Shown here piece by piece: positions 35,609-42,309 of a stretch of DNA of 64,000 bases. Numbering within the stretch: the first letter of the stretch is position 1; each line of letters begins with the position of its first letter. The stretch is from contig NZ_WITC01000057.1 of NCBI RefSeq assembly GCF_009601505.1, forward strand, positions 186,001-250,000, read 5' to 3'. This stretch comes from Sinorhizobium terangae (GTDB lineage Bacteria; Pseudomonadota; Alphaproteobacteria; Rhizobiales; Rhizobiaceae). The translations under genes were made by a program, and so were the position numbers. A model generated the notes under the pieces. The model was not told the DNA's origin. It saw nothing but the letters and a program-made list of their open reading frames with translations, and made no database searches.

Positions 35609-35773
35609 ATGCCTCTTAAATTTCTGATTGCAGCGTTGGCACTCCTGGCGCTTTCAGGATGCGCAAGCACCGGCACAGGTGACATCAACACGACCTATGC
35701 GCAATGGCAGGGCGCCTATCCTGAGCCTGAATTCGCCGCGAGCGAGACGGGTAGCATTCGAATCCCATACTGA
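35609..35773 (+). CDS. Small lipoprotein (54 aa)
   Basis: A 54-residue product starting MPLKFLIAALALLALSGC. It is a canonical lipoprotein signal with lipobox LSGC (Cys at 18), followed by a short Ser/Thr/Gly-rich mature part ending SIRIPY. GGTGAAGGGAG lies 7 bases before the ATG at 35609. It should be exported and anchored to a membrane by its acylated Cys. No family was recognised; small rhizobial lipoproteins of this size are common and often uncharacterised. The stop is immediately followed by a palindromic element. Confidence 0.75.
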   Translation: MPLKFLIAALALLALSGCASTGTGDINTTYAQWQGAYPEPEFAASETGSIRIPY

Positions 35774-35871
35774 TGCATGTCGCCCTGTGTAGCGGTTTTG
35801 GGACGACGACATGCATAAAAGCAATGACCTAAAGCGCGTCGCAAGACTCCGATTGAACGCGACGCGCTTTA
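35773..35871. repeat. Palindromic element, family C (with possible terminator role)
   Basis: The first hairpin pairs ATGCATGTCG (35773-35782) with CGACATGCAT (35807-35816). The second pairs TAAAGCGCGTCGC (35830-35842) with 35859-35871 in a perfect 13-bp stem. It directly follows the lipoprotein stop. An inverted copy of the first hairpin lies at 37896-37944. Confidence 0.75.
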
Positions 35872-36055
35872 GCCGTGTCGCGTTCATCCGGCTTCGGTCC
35901 CGAGCCGCTCGGTTTTGGGCCGATACTGCGCCGACTTTCCACCGCAGACACGGCGCAATCCATCGCCTTGAAGCGTGCGCTTCACAGTTCCAGCGAACTG
36001 TGAAGCGCAGGCGGCATGGACGTCCCATGGAAGGAGGCGCGCGGAAGCGGCTCGC

Positions 36056-36826
36056 TCAGTGCAGCCCGAACTCGCGGAGCAGATCCTTGCGGTACTGGAC
36101 GAAGCGCGTCTCACTTCGATCGCGTGGCCGGGCGAGATCGATCTCGATGATCTTCGGGTTGCTCTCCTTGTTCGTCGGAAGAACCAGGACACGGTCCGCG
36201 AGATAGACCGCCTCCTCGAGATCGTGCGTGACGAGAACCATCGTTACGTTCTCATCCCGCCATATTCGCTCCAACTCCTCCTGCATCGTCAGTTTTGTCA
36301 TCGCATCGAGCGCGCCAAACGGCTCGTCAAGCAGCAGGATCTCCGGTTGGACCGTCAGCGCCCGCGCAATGCCGACCCTTTGCGCCATGCCGCCCGAGAG
36401 CTGCTTGGGGTAGGCGTCCGCAAATTCGGCCAGTCCCACCAACGAGATGTAATGGCGTGCACGCTCCTTGGCGTGACGAGCCTGGCCGCCCCTCACCTCC
36501 AGCCCGAACGCGACGTTTTCGAGCACCGTCTGCCAGGGAAGCAGCCGTGGCTCCTGGAACATGACGGCGCGTTCGTTGCCAACGCCGCTGATCGGCTCGT
36601 TGTCGATGAGCACCTTGCCGGCATCTGCGGCCTCGAGGCCCGCAAGGATGCGCAGCAATGTCGTCTTGCCCGATCCGCTGGCCCCGACGATCGCAAGGCA
36701 TTCGCCCGCGCGGATGTCCAGATTCATGTTCCTGAGAACCCGGAGCGAACGGCCGCCGATCTGGAAGGATTTCGAGAGATCGCGCAGTGCGATCTCCCCT
36801 TTTCGCAAAGCCTGGACGTCTCCCAT
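36056..36826 (-). CDS. ssuB: Aliphatic sulfonate-type ABC transporter ATPase (SsuB)
   Basis: A 256-residue ABC ATPase. It has Walker A GASGSGKTT, Q-loop FQEPRLLPWQ (typical of the SsuB/TauB/NrtD subgroup), signature LSGGMAQR, Walker [12 protein letters not shown] and H-loop VTHDLEEAV. It energises uptake by SsuA and SsuC. The start at 36826 (MGDVQALRKG) is 10 bases after the ssuA stop. It is the last gene of a minus-strand operon of reductase, monooxygenase, permease, binding protein and ATPase, all pointing to organosulfur acquisition. Confidence 0.9.
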   Translation of the reverse strand: MGDVQALRKGEIALRDLSKSFQIGGRSLRVLRNMNLDIRAGECLAIVGASGSGKTTLLRILAGLEAADAGKVLIDNEPISGVGNERAVMFQEPRLLPWQTVLENVAFGLEVRGGQARHAKERARHYISLVGLAEFADAYPKQLSGGMAQRVGIARALTVQPEILLLDEPFGALDAMTKLTMQEELERIWRDENVTMVLVTHDLEEAVYLADRVLVLPTNKESNPKIIEIDLARPRDRSETRFVQYRKDLLREFGLH

Positions 36827-36836
36827 GGCTGTCCCC

Positions 36837-37826
36837 TCAGTTTGCAGCAGTGCTGGCGATGTTCTGGAGTAGAAGATCGGAGGCCTTGTACTTGCCTTCG
36901 GGCAGGCTGCCCTCGCGCTCGAGAACGCCAATCCAGAAATCCAGATCTCTTTCGGTCGCTCGCGCCCCCGGGCGCAGCCCGAAGCCGGTCCAGTGCTTTG
37001 CCAGTGCGCCATTCTCGCCGCGTTTTTCGAGAATTTTTGCAAGCAGCGCCCGTGCTTCTTCCGGATTTTCCCTCGACCAGTCGGCCGCGCGGGCAGACTG
37101 TTCGACAAAATTCCTGGCCGCTTCCGGGTGTTCCTCGACGAAGTCGCGGCGAAGAACCGCAAAACCACCGGCAATCTCGCCAAGGACGTCGGTGTCATCG
37201 AAGATCGCGCGCACGCCGCCATTGTCCAGGATCTGGCCGTTGAACGTTGCCTGCCAGTATCCGACAGCCGCGATGTCAACCTGCTTCGAGCGCAAGGTCT
37301 GCTCCAGCTGCGGGCCCGGCACGGCGACGAGGTTGGCGGCATTCTGCGGCAAGCCCTTGCTGTGCAGCGCTTCCCGCACCGCGTAGTCGAGGTGGGCACC
37401 GAGCGTGTTCACCGCAATGGTCTTGCCGACGATATCCTCGATGGATTTGATCGGGCTGTCTTCGAGCACGTAGAAGATGCTCTTCACCTGTTCGTTGATG
37501 CCATTGGTCGGATAGGCGGCGACAAAATCGTTGCCGCTGGCGATCGAGTTGATGACGGCCGCGGTTGCCGCCGAGCCTATGTCTACGCTGCCGGATGCGA
37601 GCCCGAAGAGCGACTCCGGACCGCCGCTCGCATAGCCGACGTTCTCGAGCTTTATGCCCGTGCCGTCGAAGTAGCCGAGTTCGGCAGCGAACTCGTGCGC
37701 CGATACGCTGCCGTGGCTGGCAAGGTAGCGCAGGGTCACCTCATCGGGCGACTGCGCCGCCGCGTAGCCGGAGAGGCCGATGGCAAACAGCGTGCCAAGA
37801 CCGAGGGAGCGGATGGAGATGGTCAT
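36837..37826 (-). CDS. ssuA: Sulfonate-type ABC transporter substrate-binding protein (SsuA)
   Basis: A 329-residue periplasmic protein with a Sec signal peptide (1-24, ending YAAAQ). Its binding domain is of the NMT1/SsuA type (TLRYLASHGSVSAHEFAAEL; GGPESLFGLASGSVDIGSAA). It captures an organosulfur compound such as an alkanesulfonate or taurine for the SsuBC transporter. The start at 37826 has AGGAAAG upstream. A family-C palindrome fills the gap to ssuC. Substrate preference cannot be read from the sequence. Confidence 0.9.
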   Translation of the reverse strand: MTISIRSLGLGTLFAIGLSGYAAAQSPDEVTLRYLASHGSVSAHEFAAELGYFDGTGIKLENVGYASGGPESLFGLASGSVDIGSAATAAVINSIASGNDFVAAYPTNGINEQVKSIFYVLEDSPIKSIEDIVGKTIAVNTLGAHLDYAVREALHSKGLPQNAANLVAVPGPQLEQTLRSKQVDIAAVGYWQATFNGQILDNGGVRAIFDDTDVLGEIAGGFAVLRRDFVEEHPEAARNFVEQSARAADWSRENPEEARALLAKILEKRGENGALAKHWTGFGLRPGARATERDLDFWIGVLEREGSLPEGKYKASDLLLQNIASTAAN

Positions 37827-37895
37827 GTGTTCGTCTTTCCTGGTTGGAGAAGTTGATGGCGAAGCGCGTCGCACCCGCTTTAAGTCTTTGTTTGC

Positions 37896-37944
37896 ATGCA
37901 TGTCGTTGTCCCGAAACCGCTGCACACTTTCGGGCGACATGCAT
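37896..37944. repeat. Palindromic element, family C, inside the ssu operon
   Basis: ATGCATGTCG (37896-37905) pairs with CGACATGCAT (37935-37944). The loop holds a second GTCCCGAAA/TTTCGGG pairing. The right end touches the ssuC stop codon (37944-37946). A relative lies at 35773-35816. It could act as an intra-operon processing or attenuation hairpin; that is inference. Confidence 0.75.
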
Positions 37945-38789
37945 TAGATCGAAACATCGCTCCAGCGGCACAGGCGGCGCTGAGCAAAGACAAGCGCGTA
38001 GTTGGCGATGAGCCCCAGCCCGGCGAGGATGAAGATCGCCGCGAACATCAGCGGTATCTGAAAGTTGTACTGGGCGTTCATGACCTGGAAGCCGACCCCC
38101 TTGTTGGCGCCAATCATCTCGGAGGCGATCAGCAACAGAAGCGCAGTCGTGGCACTCAGGCGCAGACCAACGAAGATGGAGGGGATGGCTCCCGGCAGGA
38201 CGACGCGGCGGAAGACGGTCGCGCGGGACGCTCCGTAGACACGCGCCATTTCGATCAGCTTCGAATCGACTTCCTTGACCCCGCTGATCGTGTTCAAGAG
38301 GAGCGGGAACAATGTCGCCCAGAAGATCACAAAGACTTTAGATGCCTCGCCGAGCCCGAGCAGCAGGATGAACACCGGATAAAGCGCCAGCGCCGATGTC
38401 TGCCTGAAAAGCTGAAGGATAGGATCGAGCGCCTGCTCGATCGAGCGCACCTGCCCCATGAACAGGCCGAGCGGTATCGCCACGACCACGGCCGCCACGA
38501 ATGCCAGGCCGGATCGTTGAAGGCTGATGGCGATGTCGTCGAGCAAGGCTCCGCCGAAGACGCCTCTCCACAGGGCAGAAAGGATCGCGTCGATCGGCGG
38601 GAAAACGGCCGGATTGATCCAGCCGCTGCTGCTGGCTGCCTGCCAGAAGACGAGAAAGGCAGCGAGAAGTCCGTAGCGCGACAGCCAGTTTCGAAGTTTT
38701 ACGCTGGCCCGCAGAAGATATTCTTCGGCCTTCGCCCCACCGGCGCCGCCGTTGGCGAGGATTGATCTGTCGACATCTTGCAAGCTCAT
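37944..38789 (-). CDS. ssuC: Sulfonate-type ABC transporter permease (SsuC)
   Basis: A 281-residue permease of the BPD_transp_1 family with six predicted helices (LLAAFLVFWQAASSSGW; AFVAAVVVAIPLGLFMG; FVIFWATLFPLLLNTISGV; FAAIFILAGLGLIANYALV). The cytoplasmic EAA loop reads ARVYGASRATVFRRVVLPGA, the contact for SsuB. It imports the organosulfur substrate bound by SsuA. The start at 38789 (MSLQDVDRS) follows GAGGAGGG. It lies 25 bases after the upstream monooxygenase gene. Confidence 0.9.
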   Translation of the reverse strand: MSLQDVDRSILANGGAGGAKAEEYLLRASVKLRNWLSRYGLLAAFLVFWQAASSSGWINPAVFPPIDAILSALWRGVFGGALLDDIAISLQRSGLAFVAAVVVAIPLGLFMGQVRSIEQALDPILQLFRQTSALALYPVFILLLGLGEASKVFVIFWATLFPLLLNTISGVKEVDSKLIEMARVYGASRATVFRRVVLPGAIPSIFVGLRLSATTALLLLIASEMIGANKGVGFQVMNAQYNFQIPLMFAAIFILAGLGLIANYALVFAQRRLCRWSDVSI

Positions 38790-38814
38790 CTGCTTGGCCC
38801 TCCTCTTTGGCGTT

Positions 38815-40164
38815 TCATTCGGCGGCCTGAACGGCCCCGCGCGATTGCGTCCACGGATTTTCCGGTCTGGGGAGGCCGAGGTTTTCGCGAAGCGTGCGGC
38901 CTTCATATGCGGTCCGGAACAGCCCCCGACGCTGCAGTTCGGGAATCACCAGGTCGACAAAGTCGTCGAGCGCGCCGGGAAGCCACGGCGGCAGGATGTT
39001 GAACCCGTCCGCGGCTTCGTTGCGGAACCATTCCTCGAGCTGGTCGGCAACCTGCTCGACGCTGCCGACGACGGTGTAGTGACCTCTCGCTGTCGCGATC
39101 CACTGGTAGAGCTGCCGTATCGTGAAACCGTGCTCGTCGGCGATCTTGCGGATCAGCGCCTGGCGGCTCTTCATTCCTTCCGTCTCCTGGCTGACGGGCA
39201 GCGGGCCGTCGAGCGGATATCCCGTCAGGTCGAGCGTTCCGCCGGTCAATCCGTTGAGCAGCGCGACGCCGTCTTCAGGAACGATGAGATCGTTCAGCCG
39301 CTCGTACTTGCTGCGCGCCTCTTCTTCCGTGCGGCCGACAAAGGGTGCGACCCCCGGCATGATCAGCACGTGTTCGGGATTGCGTCCCGCGCGTCGGACA
39401 CGCGCCTTGATGTCCCGGTAGAACTCCTGGGCAGAACTGAGATTCTGGTGGGCGGTGAAGATTACTTCCGCCGTCGCAGCGGCAAGCCTGCGTCCGTCTT
39501 CGGATTGTCCCGCCTGGACGACGACCGGGTGGCCCTGTATCGGGCGCGGCACGTTGAGCGGCCCTTTCACAGAGAAATGCTTGCCCCGATGATTGACGTC
39601 GTGGACGCGTGCGGCATCGAAGAAGCGGCCGGTCGTCTTGTCACGTATAAAGGCGTCGTCCTCCCAGCTGTCCCAGAGGGCCTTCACCGTTTCGACATGC
39701 TCGCGAGCGCGCTCATAGCGCTCGGCATGGGCCGGCTGCGTTTCCCGGTTGAAGTTGCGAGCCGTCTCGTCGCCCGCCGACGTCACCACGTTCCAGCCGG
39801 CCCGGCCGTTGGACAGAAGGTCGAGCGACGCAAATTTGCGGGCGAGCGTATAGGGCTCTTCGTAGGTGGTCGACGCGGTTGCGATGAAGCCGAGATGCGT
39901 CGTCAGCGGTGCGAGTGCGGCAAACAGCGTGACCGGTTCGAACCCTGCTATCTTGGCGTTTCCGCCCTCACGACCGCCGAGCCCGACGGAGAGGTTGTCC
40001 GCGAGAAAATAGGCGTCGAACAGGCCGCGTTCGGCCGTCTGCGCCAGCTTCCTGTGAAACTCGAAACTTGTCGCGCCGTCGGCCGGAGCCTCCGGGTGTC
40101 GCCAGGCGGCAATATGCTGGCCGCCGCCGGGCAGAAAGGCGCCGAGCTTGATCTTTTTGGTCAT
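38815..40164 (-). CDS. LLM-class flavin-dependent monooxygenase (NtaA/SnaA/DszA family)
   Basis: A 449-residue FMNH2-dependent monooxygenase. Family landmarks are KIKLGAFLPGGGQHIAAWRH at the start, FLADNLSVG, GRAGWNVVTSAGDETARNF, and HPVVVQAGQSEDGRRLAA. The family oxidises nitrilotriacetate, pristinamycin intermediates or dibenzothiophene sulfone using reduced FMN from a separate reductase, and one is encoded immediately upstream. With the Ssu-type transporter here it most likely releases sulfite from an organosulfur compound; that is inference. The operon position is second. Confidence 0.92.
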   Translation of the reverse strand: MTKKIKLGAFLPGGGQHIAAWRHPEAPADGATSFEFHRKLAQTAERGLFDAYFLADNLSVGLGGREGGNAKIAGFEPVTLFAALAPLTTHLGFIATASTTYEEPYTLARKFASLDLLSNGRAGWNVVTSAGDETARNFNRETQPAHAERYERAREHVETVKALWDSWEDDAFIRDKTTGRFFDAARVHDVNHRGKHFSVKGPLNVPRPIQGHPVVVQAGQSEDGRRLAAATAEVIFTAHQNLSSAQEFYRDIKARVRRAGRNPEHVLIMPGVAPFVGRTEEEARSKYERLNDLIVPEDGVALLNGLTGGTLDLTGYPLDGPLPVSQETEGMKSRQALIRKIADEHGFTIRQLYQWIATARGHYTVVGSVEQVADQLEEWFRNEAADGFNILPPWLPGALDDFVDLVIPELQRRGLFRTAYEGRTLRENLGLPRPENPWTQSRGAVQAAE

Positions 40165-40232
40165 TGAACCCTCCGAGAGTTTTCGGCCGATCGGCCATGA
40201 GCGAGTGATTGCTTCACGATGCTTGTTCGCGG

Positions 40233-40790
40233 CTAAGCGGCGATGCTGCGTCGGTCGGAGCGTCCGAGGACCCGCGTTGCTTCCTCGACCGCCTGCCCGA
40301 CCCGAGCATGGATCGCTTCCGAAATGAGGGCGCCGTCCGCGAAGTCCTTGTCCGACGTGTAGATGGCCGTCGGCATTGCGAGCGCTTCAAAGAAGCCGAA
40401 CAGTGGACGCAGCTGGTGCTCGACGATCAGCGAATGACGCTCGCCGCCGCCGGTTGCCGCAAGGATGACCGGCTTGCCGCGCAGGGACGAGGGATCGAAA
40501 AGGTCGAAGCAGTGCTTGAACAGCCCGGTGTAGCTGCCTTTGTACGTCGGTGAACCGACGACCAGCACGTCGGCCGAAATCGCCTGATTGACGATATACC
40601 GCGCTTCGGGAGCGAGATCATCCAGCCGCCTTGCATGCGGCAGGGAAGGACCAAAGTCCTCGATGTCGAATGTCTGTGCCGCGGCTCCCACATTCAGTGC
40701 AAGCCGATGGACGATATGATCGACGAAAGTCCGGGTTTTGGACGGGCGCGTGATGTTACCCGAGATTCCGACCACTCTTTTTTCCGGCAT
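40233..40790 (-). CDS. ssuE: NAD(P)H-dependent FMN reductase (SsuE/MsuE type)
   Basis: A 185-residue flavodoxin-fold reductase. The FMN-binding loop GISGNITRPSKTRTFVD is at the N-terminus, VVGSPTYKGSYTGLFKHCFD at about 76-95 matches the SsuE/MsuE family, and ATGGGERHSL lies at about 111. It supplies FMNH2 to the LLM monooxygenase encoded next. It is the first gene of the minus-strand organosulfur operon; the upstream region carries an inverted repeat at 40834-40855. Confidence 0.9.
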   Translation of the reverse strand: MPEKRVVGISGNITRPSKTRTFVDHIVHRLALNVGAAAQTFDIEDFGPSLPHARRLDDLAPEARYIVNQAISADVLVVGSPTYKGSYTGLFKHCFDLFDPSSLRGKPVILAATGGGERHSLIVEHQLRPLFGFFEALAMPTAIYTSDKDFADGALISEAIHARVGQAVEEATRVLGRSDRRSIAA

Positions 40791-40833
40791 CGGTGACCTC
40801 CGTCGAAGCCGTTTCAGATGTGATCATCTAAAT

Positions 40834-40855
40834 CTATAATTTTTGTGAATTATAG
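40834..40855. promoter_or_regulatory. Inverted repeat upstream of the organosulfur operon
   Basis: A perfect 8-bp inverted repeat CTATAATT-N6-AATTATAG lies 44-65 bases before the ssuE start on the minus strand. It could be an operator for a sulfur regulator, and it also contains a -10-like sequence. The regulator is not identified. The wider gap 40791-41367 otherwise contains only a family-B repeat. Confidence 0.4.
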
Positions 40856-41128
40856 CAACACAGTTCCATTTCGCATCGCTGAAGGAGAAGAGTTTGCCAT
40901 GGTACCGCACCTGTCTGCGGCCATCTTGGCGGCAGGTGAATGACGGGCGCTTTTCCGCTGAATGCGCCCGGGACCGTCGGTGCTCTGCCAAAGCTGCATT
41001 GCACGTGCAACGATCGCTGCGACGGCCGGTCTCAGCTTGGGCAAGACCCGCTCCGAGTGAATCGTCGTCGTGACCACAGAGTACGGATTAGGCCTCCTGA
41101 TCTACCTGAGAACGGCACTCCCCACGGC

Positions 41129-41340
41129 CTTGCCGGGCATCTCCCCCACAAGGGGGGAGATCGGCAAGCGGCCAATGTCCCACTCAGCTCTAACCGCCTG
41201 TGCGCGGCGTTTAGTGACCCTATGCGCGCGATGGTGAGTTGAGAGACTTCGGCATCTGCGATTTCACTGTCGGCCAGGACCTTGCTTCTGGCCAATCTCC
41301 CCCCTTGTGGGGGAGATGCCCGGCAGGGGAGAGAGGAGGG
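41129..41340. repeat. C-rich inverted intergenic element, family B (RIME-like), second copy
   Basis: The left arm 41129-41169 (TTGCCGGGCATCTCCCCC...) and right arm 41294-41340 are inverted relative to each other, and their core matches the arms at 26242-26420. About 125 bases lie between the arms. Confidence 0.85.
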
Positions 41341-41367
41341 TGTTAACTCCGCTGGTCCGGCTCCGTC

Positions 41368-42072
41368 CTAGAGAGAACGCGTCAGCCCGCCATCGACCCG
41401 GATGTTCTGGCCGGTGATATAAGCCGCGCCGTCTGAAGCAAGGAATGCAACGGTGGCGGCAATCTCCGCGCTCGTTCCATAGCGCTTCATCGGCACGCTA
41501 TCACGACGCTCCTCGGTCGCGGGCAGGCTGTCGATCCAGCCGGGAAGAACGTTGTTCATCCGGATATTCTCGCCCGCATAGGTGTCCGCGAAAATCTTGG
41601 TGTAGGCGGCGAGACCCGCGCGGAAAACGGCTGAAGTCGGAAACATGGCGCTGGGTTCGAACGCCCATGCCGTGGATATATTGATGATCGCGCCGGACTT
41701 CTGCTTCTGCATTATGGGCGTCACGAAACGCGTCGGCCGGATCACGTTCAGAAGATACGTGTCCATCCCTCGGTGCCAGTCTTCGTCGGTGATTTCGAGG
41801 ATCGGAGCGCGCGGGCCATGACCGGCGCTGTTGACCAGCACGTCGATGCGGCCCCACGTTGAAACGGCAAGATCCACGAGCCGCTTCAGGTCTTCATTCG
41901 ACTGGTTCGAACCCGTGACACCCACGCCGCCGAGCTCCTTGGCCAGCGCTTCGCCCTTCCCCGAGGAAGAGAGAACTGCAACCTTGTAGCCATCGGCCGA
42001 GAGCTTGCGTGCAGCCTCCGCTCCCATGCCGCTCCCGCCTGCCGTAACCAGCGCGACCTTCTCTGTACCCAT
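41368..42072 (-). CDS. SDR-family protein lacking the canonical YxxxK motif
   Basis: A 234-residue short-chain dehydrogenase/reductase fold. The nucleotide motif ALVTAGGSGMGAEAA is at the N-terminus, DVLVNSAGHGP is at about 86, and INISTAW marks the strand carrying the catalytic Ser. The C-terminus is typical (TGQNIRVDGGLTRS). At the usual Tyr-x-x-x-Lys position the sequence reads SAVFRAGLA, so Tyr and Lys appear replaced by Ser and Arg. Enzymatic activity by the normal mechanism is therefore doubtful, although a divergent SDR subgroup with this pattern exists. The start at 42072 is favoured by AGGAAA. Confidence 0.85.
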   Translation of the reverse strand: MGTEKVALVTAGGSGMGAEAARKLSADGYKVAVLSSSGKGEALAKELGGVGVTGSNQSNEDLKRLVDLAVSTWGRIDVLVNSAGHGPRAPILEITDEDWHRGMDTYLLNVIRPTRFVTPIMQKQKSGAIINISTAWAFEPSAMFPTSAVFRAGLAAYTKIFADTYAGENIRMNNVLPGWIDSLPATEERRDSVPMKRYGTSAEIAATVAFLASDGAAYITGQNIRVDGGLTRSL

Positions 42073-42244
42073 GTCATTTCCTTTCAGGACGTTCACTCAA
42101 GAGTCGCGCGAACTTTGACATAAAGGGTGCGCGGCGGCTAAACAGAAATACACGCACGAGCCTGTAAAACTATTGGATGTCCACTGAGCTTTCGAGACTG
42201 GCTGCTCGGCCAGATCGGAAGGCCGCGGTGATGGGCGGACCCGC

Positions 42245-42302
42245 GCGTTACAACGCCGCGCGTCCAGGACGCGCAAAGATCGCTGCAGCACTTTGAATTG
42301 CC
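42245..42302 (+). repeat. Family-A palindromic element, partial and degenerate
   Basis: The hairpin GCGCGTCC/GGACGCGC (42258-42274) is followed by the family-A linker CTGCAGCACTTTGAATTGC. The second hairpin is missing. It lies between the SDR gene and the end of the molybdenum dehydrogenase gene. Confidence 0.65.
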
Positions 42303-42309
42303 TGATCAA

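Noticed and set aside
40901-40942. A 14-codon frame with GAAGGAG in front, possible leader peptide of the organosulfur operon
   Set aside because: It is on the opposite strand to the operon, has no run of regulatory codons and no attenuator follows.
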